A program made the position numbers and the translations under genes. Of a stretch of DNA of 31,962 nt, positions 10,223-20,436 are shown piece after piece. The stretch covers positions 904,776-936,737 of the forward strand of contig NMRA01000117.1 of the NCBI GenBank assembly GCA_002633005.1, written 5' to 3'. The DNA is from Phoronis australis (lineage: Eukaryota; Phoronida; Phoronidae). The notes beneath the pieces were generated by a model. That model made no database searches, was not told the DNA's origin, and saw nothing but the letters and a program-made list of their open reading frames with translations. Numbering within the stretch: position 1 is the stretch's first letter; every line of letters starts with the position of its first letter.

Positions 10223-10973
10223 AGCAAAATGACTGTATGACACTACACTTGTGACGCCAAGACTGGAAATATGAGTGTGTCGACTAGGTATATATGTTTT
10301 ATAGCTCAGTTTTTGATATTTTCTCTTCACGATATTTAAAAATGCTACATATGTTGTCTTCAGAAAATTTGTTACAAGCAAATGTTTCATTCCATTTTAA
10401 TTTTCTTGCTCATGGAACAGCAGGAGGGAATTGTAAGTTGTATAAGCATGTCACGGGTTAGCATTACACAAATAAATGAATAGACCAGCGACTGCAGTTA
10501 AATCATATATTTTGCTTATCCCATCAGTACAGCCACATTTCACAAACTCCGATTCAAGACTGAGTCAAACCACGTGGCCCAAGAACCCGCTCGGACATTT
10601 GCATGTAAATAACTAGCCAACAAAGACCTTCCAGTAGACGTCACATCAGACTATGGATATTGACTCACGCTAAACAGGCAAGAGCCCGTCCCGTCACACA
10701 CTTCCCCCTTCAGAAAAATGGTGTCCCGACATTACAGAGTGAACTGCACTAAATTTTGACTAAATACAAGACACCTAAGAACAACAGATAATTGACAGTG
10801 AAAATAATAACATTACCATGGTCATATACAATCAAACAACAAAGACAATCAACTGGTACCAAAATCATGTAGCAACACTTCAAAAATGTAATTTGTGGGC
10901 ATACTTCTACCACAGCACGTATACTTAACAAGTGAACTCTAGGTTAAAGTACATGTAACTTTCACCGCAGACG
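10223..10973. other. intron of gene A, no further gene
   Basis: Apart from the DSL remnant at 10238-10292 I see no coding sequence or recognised repeat. It lies between the DSL exon and the Gypsy fragment. Confidence 0.5.
10238..10292 (+). pseudogene. partial second copy of the DSL exon 3' half
   Basis: The bases tgacactacacttgtgacg, continuing ccaagactggaaa, match 10059-10090 in the DSL exon with few changes and would encode HYTCDAKTG. The following bases are a diverged version of the exon end, up to an AGGTATAT that aligns with the donor region. It is only about 50 bp, lacks the first cysteines, and is absent from the inverted arm, whose homology ends just before it. It is a local duplication remnant. 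Confidence 0.6.
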
Positions 10974-11488
10974 GTGACTGTGAGGGTGGTCACTGTTACT
11001 GCAGACTGCCATGTTGAGCATGGTAAGGAGCTTTGTCTGATACTGGGTGCTGATAAATCTCAGACATACCACCATGCTCAAGGTAATGGATTATGTGAGC
11101 GCTTTAACCACACATTGTTGAATATGTTGGGTACACTACATGAGGATCAGAAATCCAAGTGGCCTAGCTATATTGCTAAGATGTGTTTTGCTTATAATGC
11201 CAGCCCTCAGGCTAGCACTGGAGATTCTCCATTTTACCTGATGTTCGGCCGGCATCCTGGTTTGATAATAGATGAGCAAATGAACATTAAACTTAAGTCC
11301 AGTAGTTCATGTGACAACATGACACAGAATGTTCAGGATATGAACAAGACTTTCAATACTGTTTTGACCAAGTGAATTTACGTATGAAGGACTGCCATAG
11401 GAAACAAGCAAAACAGTATAATCCTCCGGTGGTCACTCACTGATGTGTTACATACGGGAGATATTGTTATAGTTAAGAGAGATACATA
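10974..11488 (+). mobile_element. Ty3/Gypsy retrotransposon integrase fragment
   Basis: The reading frame has GKELCLILGADKSQT, YHHAQGNGLCERFNHTLLNM, WPSYIAKMCFAYNASPQAST and PFYLMFGRHPG. These are the hallmarks of the C-terminal part of a Gypsy integrase core, including the Glu of the D,D-35-E triad in GNGLCER. After a one-base frameshift near 11360 it continues as FDQVNLRMKDCHRKQAKQYN, then a stop and GDIVIVKRDTYW. The first catalytic Asp residues, RT, gag and LTRs are absent. It is a truncated dead fragment in the intron of gene A, ending where similarity to the duplicated EGF block begins. Confidence 0.85.
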
Positions 11489-11534
11489 CTGGGAATGCAG
11501 TTTCACCAGTTGACAACTCTCTTGTATTTTTCAG

Positions 11535-14191
11535 GTTTCACCGGTGACCAGTGTAAAATAAACATAGACGAGTGTGCCAGTAACCCGTGTGTAAATGGTG
11601 CGACGTGTCAGGACGTTGTCAACGGATACAAGTGTAACTGTATACCGGGATATACTGGAGTGAATTGTGAAATTAACGTCGATGAATGTGTCAGCAACCC
11701 GTGTGTAAATGGAGCAACCTGTCAAGATCTCGTAAATGGATACAGATGTAACTGTATACCGGGATACAGTGGTGAGAATTGTGAAACTGACGTCAATGAG
11801 TGTGAAAGAAGCCCTTGTCTCAACAACGGGTCTTGTACTGACTTGGTTAATACGTTTACATGCCAATGTTTGTTGGGATTTAGCGGTGATCGCTGTGAGG
11901 AAAACATCGATGATTGTTTATCCGCAATTTGCAAAAATAACGCTACCTGTATAGATGGGATAAACTCGTATTACTGTAAGTGTCCAAGTGGTTATACTGG
12001 TGGAGTGTGCGAAACCGAGATTGATGTATGTGCAAGTTCGCCGTGCAAAAATAACGGAACATGTCAAGACCAGCTAAATGGCTACACCTGCCAGTGTCTA
12101 CCAGGTTTTACTGGCCCATCATGTGACGTTGACGTGAGTGACTGTGAAAATGCACGTTGCCTTAATAATGGCTCGTGTATAGACTTAGTTAATAATTACA
12201 CATGCCAATGCCTTCCTGGATTTAGAGGTGCACGCTGTGAAGAGAACATTGACGAATGTCTCTCTTCACCGTGCAAAAACAACGGAACTTGTGCAGACTT
12301 AACGAATTATTTCAAGTGCCTTTGCAGGCCGGGGTATACTGGGGGCATGTGTGAGATTGAGGTGAATGAATGTGAATCTTCACCCTGTCAGAATGGTGCC
12401 ACATGCCATGATGGAGTCAACGGTTATGTTTGTGAATGTTTCCAAGGTTACACAGGTTACAATTGTTCTTCTGTAAACCCATGCTCGAACAATTCATGCC
12501 AAAATGGCGGAAGGTGTGTTGCAGACGGTCATGGATACACATGTTCATGTATGATAGGGTATTATGGGAAATTCTGTGAAAAGGAACTCGAAAAGTGCAA
12601 TGAATTACAATTATGCAGAAATGGTGGCACATGTTATAGATATATGCGCTGGCATATGTGTTCTTGTCCCCATGTTTTTGAAGGGTTTGCTTGTGAAAAA
12701 AAAGTTCGGCCATGCGAGTTGAATAAAAATGTGTGTAAAAATGGTGGAGTGTGTTCGGATGAGAGTGGTGTTGTACAGTGCACGTGTGGTCGTGGTTACA
12801 GTGGCCAGTACTGTCAGGTGGAAATAAACGAGTGTGCAAGCTCACCTTGTAAACACAGTGGCAGGTGTGTTGATATTGTGGACGGATATAGATGCCACTG
12901 CATGTCGGGATACACTGGAGTGGTTTGTGAAACGAATGTAGATGAATGCGCAAGCTCACCGTGTGTAAATGGAACATGTCTGGATGGGATTGATGCCTAC
13001 ACGTGCCAGTGTGCGCTAGGGTTTATGGGAGTCAACTGTCAGCAGGAAATTGATGATTGCAAAAGCAATCCATGTAAAAATGGTGGGTCGTGTACAGATG
13101 TGGTGAACGGGTACCGCTGTTCGTGTTCATCAGGGTTTACTGGAAGCCAATGTGAGACGGAGGTGAATGAATGTGAAAGCAATCCTTGTTTGAACAACGG
13201 GAAATGCCTAGACCGAGTGAATGGTTTCTCTTGTGCATGTCCAAGAGGATTCAAAGGAAATGCCTGTGCTGAGAGGAAGTATGGATGCGAGGAACATACG
13301 TGCGCCAGTGGCTCATCTTGTCTAGATGTGACAGATGGCAAATACGTTTGCGCATGTCCTTCTGGTTTTACTGGACCGTTTTGCAATTGGGAAATAAATG
13401 AATGTCAGAGCTCCCCTTGTAGAAATGGCGGAGTTTGTACCGACCTTCTCAATGAATACAACTGTACGTGTGCTGCAGGTTTCACAGGGAAGAACTGTGA
13501 ATGTGAAGTTAACGAATGTGAGTCATCACCTTGCAGACATGGTGGTATCTGTATGAAGAAAGTAAATGGATTTGAGTGCAAATGCCACAAGGGATACTTT
13601 GGCAATGTGTGCCAGTACAAAGAAGATTTTTGCAAATCGTCTCCTTGTCTACACGGCGCATGCCACGATCTAAAATTTGATTATACTTGTACGTGTTTGC
13701 AAGGGTTTTTTGGTGTGAACTGTGAACAAAAGGAAGATGCCTGTGTTAGTTCACCATGCAAGAACAATGGCACTTGTATGAATGGTAACGAAACGTTTCA
13801 ATGCGTCTGTCAGCCTGGATTTACAGGACAAATGTGTGAAACTGAAATAAACGAATGCTCGAGTTCGCCTTGTTTGCACGGAGTGTGCATTGATCTTGTG
13901 AACGGATGGACTTGCGGTTGTTATCAGGGGTTCACCGGGAGTCGCTGCGAGGTAAATATGGATGAATGCGAAAAACAGCCTTGTAAAAATGGGGCCACCT
14001 GCATTGATAAGATAGCACAGTTTGAGTGTGTTTGTCTAAAAGGTTATGAGGGTGGACTTTGTGAGAATAAGGTTGACGAATGTGCCCTATCGCCATGTAA
14101 ACATGGTGGTACCTGTAACCTTGGCGTCAGTGGATTCAAGTGCTTTTGTCCGCCTGGATACAGTGGCGCCCTCTGTGAAATCACTGTGTAG
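11535..14191 (+). CDS. gene A, giant exon with 23 EGF-like repeats, secreted end
   Basis: The acceptor ttgtatttttcag lies just before 11535; the exon starts at codon position 2 and fits the phase-1 DSL exon. It encodes 23 consecutive EGF-like repeats of about 38 residues, mostly calcium-binding type (DxNEC...C.D..NGY.C.C..G..G..C). Many carry the O-glucose motif CxSxPC (14 repeats by my count) and the O-fucose pattern C2-x4-(S/T)-C3. EGF1-6 are nearly identical to gene B and to the truncated copy at 24763-25526; from EGF7 on the array is unrelated in detail. EGF9-11 and 16 are irregular. The frame ends CEITV-stop with no stalk, transmembrane helix or GPI-type tail, and no convincing donor before the stop. 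The expected product is a secreted DSL/EGF protein. It could also be named fibropellin- or Notch-like, but the DSL exon upstream argues for ligand ancestry. Confidence 0.85.
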
Positions 14192-14356
14192 TCACTAGTG
14201 GTGGACCTTTACCCGAGAGGCCAACGGATACCCCAGATGCTCACCTTAGATGATTCAGTACTGTGAGAATACAGTTATCATTTGTTAACTGGTGATTTAG
14301 CTGTCAATGGTTTAATCGATTCTATGTAACTTAAGCAGCACTTAGTCACTATAGGA

Positions 14357-14482
14357 AATAAATGTTTTCCAAGGTTGTCACTCTAAAAAGAGAAATTCAA
14401 CGTCAGTCCTATAAGAGATCATACAATTGTATCTGTTGAGTTTTCCATGAGTTACATTTTTCAATTGTCATAGACTAATAAA
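14357..14482 (+). promoter_or_regulatory. poly(A) signals of gene A
   Basis: AATAAA hexamers at 14357-14362 and 14477-14482 lie 166 and 286 bp after the gene A stop codon, supporting a transcript end here and hence a secreted product. Confidence 0.55.
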
Positions 14483-15398
14483 AATTTGTTTCACAAATGA
14501 CTCTTTTCCATTATAGGACTTTCAAATTTTCCATTCCGTTGAAAGCTCTGTAAACATCATTTTCCTTACAGCTGAAGAAGTACTGATAACGGAACAACTA
14601 TCTAGGCACTTTGAAAATCAAAACCCATCCCGACAAGAATTTTTTTTTAAAACCTTTGTTTTAAGGTTGTGTTGAACCCCATACAAAGTTGTCCAAGTTT
14701 AACCAACTTCGGAACATCATAATCTTATCTCAGACACGGCTATTCAGATTCATATGAAACTTTCAGATAGTAGGCTTTCTGCATTGTTTTCTAAAAATAA
14801 TTCATTTTTAATTGATCTGCTTTTACATGAGAGGCTATCAAAATAGGACTTTCATGATTTTCATGCAAAATGAAAAATTGAATTAAGCGAAAACGAAATT
14901 ATAATTTAACATTGATGTCAAATGAAATTTGTTCATGTTATTATTGGGTTTTGCAATGATTGTGCTTCATTCTTTGCTAAATTTTAATAAGAAGACATGA
15001 GAGTTTAACTCTTTAGTTTAGTACGTATTTGTCAGAATGCACAAAGTTGTCGATAAGGCTATATGCAACATTAAAGGTGAGAGTAACCGTTTTTGATGTT
15101 ACCTGTAATAATGCATATCTCTGGTCACCTTGTAGATATATTGCTCGTTGTTTAGTTTCTGTTTCTGTGGTGACGTCAGAGGGAAGGCACCGGGATAGTC
15201 TCTGGCCGTCCTCCTTCCAGTATCGGTGTTAATCACCGTTCTCTTGGCGATCAAGGTTACAAAAGAAAGAGGCGTTAATGGTCAAACAAGGGGCCAGCAT
15301 CTCGTGTCTCATGTATTGCACTATACTGAACACAGTCTGTGCAGGTTATTCGTGTTTGATCAATGACAGTGAATGCCGAACCACTGCAAATTCAGTTG

Positions 15399-15510
15399 AC
15401 ATTGTAAGTGGATGTTGAAATAGCATACGTCATTTAGGCACGTTTAGGTTACATTGCGAGTGAATGTTGAAATAGGGTACGTCATTAAGGCATGTATAGG
15501 TTACGTTAGC
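15399..15510. repeat. tandem duplication, 52-bp period
   Basis: Two copies starting acattgtaagtggatgttga (15399) and acattgcgagtgaatgttga (15451) match over their length with about 10 differences. A partial third start (acgttagc) follows at 15503. Confidence 0.65.
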
Positions 15511-17356
15511 CAAAAAACTAGTTTTCACCGAATAATTAAGCAAAATTGTCAGATTATGAAGACTCCCGCCATTTTCTGCTTTTTGTGGACTTCGGCATAT
15601 CGCTATAGAAGAAGAAGAAGAAAATAATTTTATTGTAGTGAACAGTATTACTTGAACACCCAACCTACTGGGCTTATTAGTCACTTTAAACAAAGTACAA
15701 GAACAGCAATATGCATACAATTTGATTTTAAGCTCAAAATTATTTAAGAAGTTAAGTGAACAGAAAATTTTGTCGTCAATTAAAAGTACCTTCTGCATGT
15801 CTAGCCAGATTCTAACAAAAATTATTGCATAAAATAGCAAGTTTGTCTTCAGAACTTAACAGGCCGAAATTTTGGCGAATACATGTGATTTTATCAAACA
15901 ACAAAATTTCTTAAATCTTCGTAAAAATGGCAATGTCAAAACACGAATTTCATCCTGAACAGCGTGCAAATTACAGTGTTAGAAATCTGCCATTTCAATA
16001 TGAAGTAGGACAATTTCAAAACAAAACTGTGATGAAAGAGATCCGCAATTTCTGATTAACCTGGAACACAATTAGCTTTTATTAAAAAGTGTTTTTTTAA
16101 AAATTTTGTGAACTCCTTAAATTGAAATTTAGGTGAATTACAATATTTTTCCAATCATCAACCACAGTTTTGATAAGACTTCTTTGTAAAAAGTGATATC
16201 GCGTTTAATTTTGGATTCAAATATATGATTTAACTGACAAAAGTTGAAAATTGTTTTTATCTCGGAGGACCAATTTGAATTGTTTTGGTTATAGTCTTAT
16301 TCAAAAGCTTTTTCTGGCAAGTCTTTCTCAATTAAAACTCAATATTCTATTCCACAGACGAACAATATACATGACACTATTATAACTCATGTCATCTCTC
16401 ATGGCAGCAACAGGAGCTGAGTGATGGACACAAAAGTAACTCCTCACAGTTGTTTTGTACAAAGTTACAACAATGAAAATCTTGAAATCTCCAAACTCCA
16501 GAACAATATAATGTGGATTTAGGAACATGAGTTGCCAAAAACGGCTCAGAGGATTTCACCGAAACTTTCCAATTTGAATATTTGTTCATCAATCTCTCTG
16601 TTAGGAGAATTTATTGTACTGTCCCATAGTCGAATATGACCGATGTTTTTCTACAAAAATGCCTCACGTTTTGCGAGCAAATTTGGCACAAAAACCAGAC
16701 TAAATACGTATTAATTAAAGAAGGTTTCATTGAAATCGACTAAAGGGTATTTGTGCTTTGAACGTACCTTTATTAAAATGAAAAGTTGACTTATAAGGGT
16801 GGCCGCACTTCTAATAACAATGGCACGTAAGTATAATGTGTGCTTTTATAATCCCTGATCTTTCTTCCAAAAAATATTTACTTTTGCTGGTTGACATTGT
16901 TTTTCTGGTAATTGACTTTGAATTAACGTTACTCAATAATGTCCTTCATAACCTTAAAGAAAGTCCATTAGTTTTTAGATTTATTGTAAAATATAACAAT
17001 GATAACAATTTTATAAAACCAATCTGCTGTATGCTGCTTATAAAATCTTTTTTACAATCCAGCTACATTAAATTCAAAATAGGTCTACTTTGCAACTGAC
17101 ACCTTGCCATATTATCCCATGAGAGTGATCTACTATGCTGATGAAAATACGTAAATTTACTGTATCACAATACGAGCCTTCATGTATGTTGTGAATATAC
17201 ACGTAATGCCTGATCATCTTTTAAGCTAAACAGATCACAACTTTGCGCCTGCACAAAATATGCACACTACTCGTCGCTAAGGAGCTCCATCAAAAGTCGC
17301 GTGGACCGCGGAGGTGCACATGAAAAGTAATATGGCTAACTACTGTAGTGAAAATT

Positions 17357-17400
17357 GGGGCCCGGTCTCGTAGCCACGGGGCTAACTCGAAAGTTGAGGA
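17357..17400 (+). mobile_element. isolated end similar to the 2738-3140 TIR
   Basis: GGGGCCCGGTCTCGTAGCC followed by an ACTCGAAA-containing stretch resembles the left TIR of the 403-bp element. No matching right end was found, so this is a fragment, a related family, or chance. Confidence 0.4.
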
Positions 17401-19177
17401 AACAAGGGGAAGGTTGAAATTGTGACGAATAGGGCGTCCACAGACTAGTTTATAGCTTTTGGGGCAAGAGACCTTAATTTGGCAAGTACACAACATCTGA
17501 AATCAAAGAAATTTTGTCAGTTGCTTTCTCACTTCTTGTTGGTGGTTAAGAACAATTTTCGTTGTAATAAAATAAGAAATCATCTTGGCTTGATTTAGTT
17601 AATTAGCGTATGTTAAGAAAAAAGTGTTGACAGAATAAGCGACAAGGAAATGCCGTTCAAAGGATACCAAACCCTGTTATGATAATTCCCACCAATCCTC
17701 GTTTTGTCACCTGTTAATGCATCATTGGCATAAATTACACTCCCTATGTCACAGATTGGACATTATGTTCCTTGGTGTGTGGTCTATTCTCACAGTTGTC
17801 CTAAAAGCGTTGGTCACGATTGCTCGTTTAGTAGCTTTGGAAAGGAGTTTTCATTTTTTCCTCCAAAACTTTGAGGGTTGTTGAGGATTACGGAACATTT
17901 TTTTGTTTCAGAATAAGGGATGGGAAAGTCATGTTTAGTATCTTTTCATAAAACAAAACCGGGTTTGGTATCCTTTTGAGTTACAACACCAATTTTCCTG
18001 TTTTCTGCTGGACATCACGTGATAACGACGGCCGACATAGAAGCTGCTTTCCAATATTCTTCGCCAATGTCTATGAGATTATATGACCAAAGCGCAACAC
18101 AATGGCAAAACACTAGACGTCACTGTTGTCACTATTCGACATTCCCTTTTCCAGTCCTTTTGGAATGTCTGAGAAATCGTCATTTCGCTGCATTTCCATG
18201 TATATTTTGTTATCGTACACTGTGGACGCGTTTTCAGTGTCGTCCAGTACCCTGTCAGGTTTGGATGACCTGAAACGTAGAAATATTTACGTAATACGTG
18301 AGAAATTTATTTGGTTTGTTTCAGAGACATGCAACATATAAAATTCTGATGTATAATTCAAGTGTTGGCCTATATTGTATATATACTGTACGAGAAGTAC
18401 TTCCCCCGGAGATGAACTTAATGTCATCTAAAGCACTGTATCAGTGTGGATCCTGTACTCACAGCTGCCCAGTCTGTATCACACTGCACGAACGATTAAC
18501 ATTACAAGGTTGGCGATGGTTATAGAACATTTTCTGTTTCAAAGATTTACATATAAGCAAATCAGTTGGAGTCGAAATATGTGAATAAGCTAACATAGAG
18601 TTCGGTGTAGCTTGTCGGGGAGACCACAGGAACCCTCGACTAACACTTTTAGCAGATTAGTAAATTATGATAACACCGGTGAACAATTCAACCTGCCACT
18701 TCACTATCTGGACAGTGCTGACTTAGACTACTTACTACTGATCTAGAAATGGTCTTCACATAGATTCAAAGTGATTTATGAATTTTGAAGGATCTGACAG
18801 TTAGTCACTGCTTGAAGACGTGTTTGGTGCAACATGACTCACCAGATCAAGACAACACGTCGAGTCAGGGTTGCGATCAAAAAACATCTGCTTACACTTC
18901 CAACAAAGAATCTTATGAAACGGGAATAGTGAGCCCCACAAGTCAACATTTCAACCTCACCGACCAATCACTGGAGTGGTCGCTCATATACATCGAGTTG
19001 GTGGCGTTAAGATAAAAGTTTCCAAACGAATCGAGACCTTTGTCTCTACATTCGTTTTCGTTCTTTTTACTGCCAGCCTCAAATTATGGATAATGGACTC
19101 CTCAAACCAGTGATAAACCGATGTCCAATTTATAATGTCTGACGTCTTTAAGATTGATCAGAGTTCACAACACTCAC

Positions 19178-19214
19178 CAGTGAGACAGGGACCACTGTTA
19201 TAATGCCGAGTGAT
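19178..19214 (-). CDS. candidate small exon of gene B (cytoplasmic side), speculative
   Basis: On the minus strand an acceptor-like gtttgatttag precedes 37 bases that end at a strong donor, CTG|GTGAGT. The piece is open in the phase left by the transmembrane exon and would add about a dozen residues (SLGIITVVPVSL). There is no homology to support it. The alternative is that the transmembrane exon simply reads into its own stop. Confidence 0.25.
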
Positions 19215-19396
19215 CTAAATCAAACATAGTTTCTGACAGGGTGCAACACTGTAATTTCGTAACCGTTTGATGGATAATTGGCGAATAAGTTTGCACCAGG
19301 GACGTGTATGAACCTCAGGTTTTCGACAAGTTAACAACTGCTCAATCATTGATAATTGAATTAACTTTGGTTCTCTAATTGAATCGAATAACTTAC

Positions 19397-19494
19397 CGAC
19401 GACGGCACCTAAACGTGAGGTATCCAACGATACTAAGCAAAAGAACAGCTGCTGCAGCTCCCGCTACGATGTACCAATTGTCTTCGATCCATGT
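19397..19494 (-). CDS. gene B, transmembrane exon
   Basis: After the acceptor acaaatttcag the exon encodes TWIEDNW followed by a hydrophobic helix, YIVAGAAAAVLLLSIVGYL, and a basic stop-transfer end, TFRCRR. This is a typical type I membrane anchor. It starts in phase 0, matching the previous exon. It ends at a consensus donor (G|GTAAGT) in phase 2; unspliced, the frame would stop at once after RCRRR. So either the cytoplasmic tail is encoded further downstream (lower coordinates) or it is about five residues. Confidence 0.8.
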
Positions 19495-19657
19495 CTGAAA
19501 TTTGTGTAAATGGGAAGTTGTAGTTGAGTAAGATCTGTGCTTTACATTTTGTTAAATAAGGAATTGGATATACACGCTTACCGAATATTTCAATTTTGAT
19601 TTTGTTCTTCCATTGTATGAAAACATACTTCCTAGTCAGGGTTCGTGAATAAGTTAC

Positions 19658-19817
19658 CTTTGGTCCTTCAATCGATTTGAGGTTGACGGTTCCATCGTAC
19701 ACCTGTGCCGAGATAGAGGACGCAAGTTTACTGACAGGCACGATGGATAAAATGTCTTTAGTTTCCAGAGCTTGCCCGTTTGCAGTCACTTCGAAGGTTA
19801 TCTGAGTAACTTCCTCC
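19658..19817 (-). CDS. gene B, SEA-like juxtamembrane exon
   Basis: The exon has an acceptor attaatttcag and a donor AAG|GTAACT, and joins in phase both upstream (2) and downstream (0). It encodes EEVTQITFEVTANG, then TKDILSIVPVSKLASSI, then DGTVNLKSIEGPK. With the end of the preceding exon it forms an alternating helix/strand segment of about 95 residues directly before the membrane. Position and pattern suggest a SEA-like domain, but I see no GSVVV-type autocleavage motif, so the family assignment is tentative. Confidence 0.65.
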
Positions 19818-20436
19818 CTGAAATTAATATGCCAGTTTGTGAAGCCAGAAACTTCTTGGAAATAAGTGAATGGTTGAACGTTGGATTTTCACTGCTCATT
19901 TCAGCAGAACAACGTCCTTTGACACAACAACATTCATCAACTGTAGACACGAAAGAAAAGATGCCGTGGATAAGTTTCTGTCCCACTATACATTAATGCC
20001 TACGTGTTATTTTGAAATGTTGCTGGTCATCGGTCCATCGAATTCTTGAGTATCAGCTCAGACTAAGCATTAGTTATGATAACCTGTAACTTAGGTATGT
20101 CGCAACCAGAACTTGTTTCGTACCAAATTTGTGAAAATCAATTTAGTAATAATGCGTGACTTAGGTTTTGAGCTATATCTTGAAAATCAGACCACCATTT
20201 CATAAAAAGTCCGCTAACCAGTACAGTGCAGATGGTCTTAAGAATGATGCGGAGGTCAAGACATCCTGTCGGGGAACAAACCTTATATATCTACTGGTAC
20301 ATGTATAAAAGTATGCGATGCACATATTTTAGAAGAGTAAGCTTTAATGGCCACCCTCTCCAAACCAGACGTGTAACATACATGTATGTGTACGAAGTTC
20401 TTTATCTTTACAAATACATCAACACCGTAAGCCTAC
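19818..20436 (-). other. intron of gene B
   Basis: It lies between donor GG|GTAGGC (exon end 20437) and acceptor before 19817. No coding sequence is supported inside; short open frames on the plus strand are AT-rich chance frames. Confidence 0.6.

Larger units (their letters stand above)
14483..19177. other. spacer between convergent genes A and B
   Basis: AT-rich, with no supported coding region on either strand. It holds a 52-bp tandem duplication (15399-15510), a short GAA run near 15605 and an isolated TIR-like end (17357-17400). Any cytoplasmic-tail exons and the 3' UTR of gene B should lie in the right part of this stretch, but I could not identify them with confidence. Confidence 0.5.

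Noticed and set aside
12417-12977. 186-codon minus-strand open frame, His-rich
   Set aside because: It lies antisense to the gene A EGF repeats and is produced by their regular cysteine codons.
13039-13635. Minus-strand open frames across EGF14-18
   Set aside because: Shadows of the gene A coding strand; their composition mirrors the EGF consensus.
15430-15840. 136-codon minus-strand open frame as a possible gene B tail exon
   Set aside because: It covers a tandem repeat and AT-rich sequence, has no recognisable tail motif, and no acceptor in the needed phase was evident.
18298-18525. Cys-containing plus-strand frame (CGSCTHSCPVC)
   Set aside because: The short CxxC-like run has no splice sites or domain match and looks like chance.
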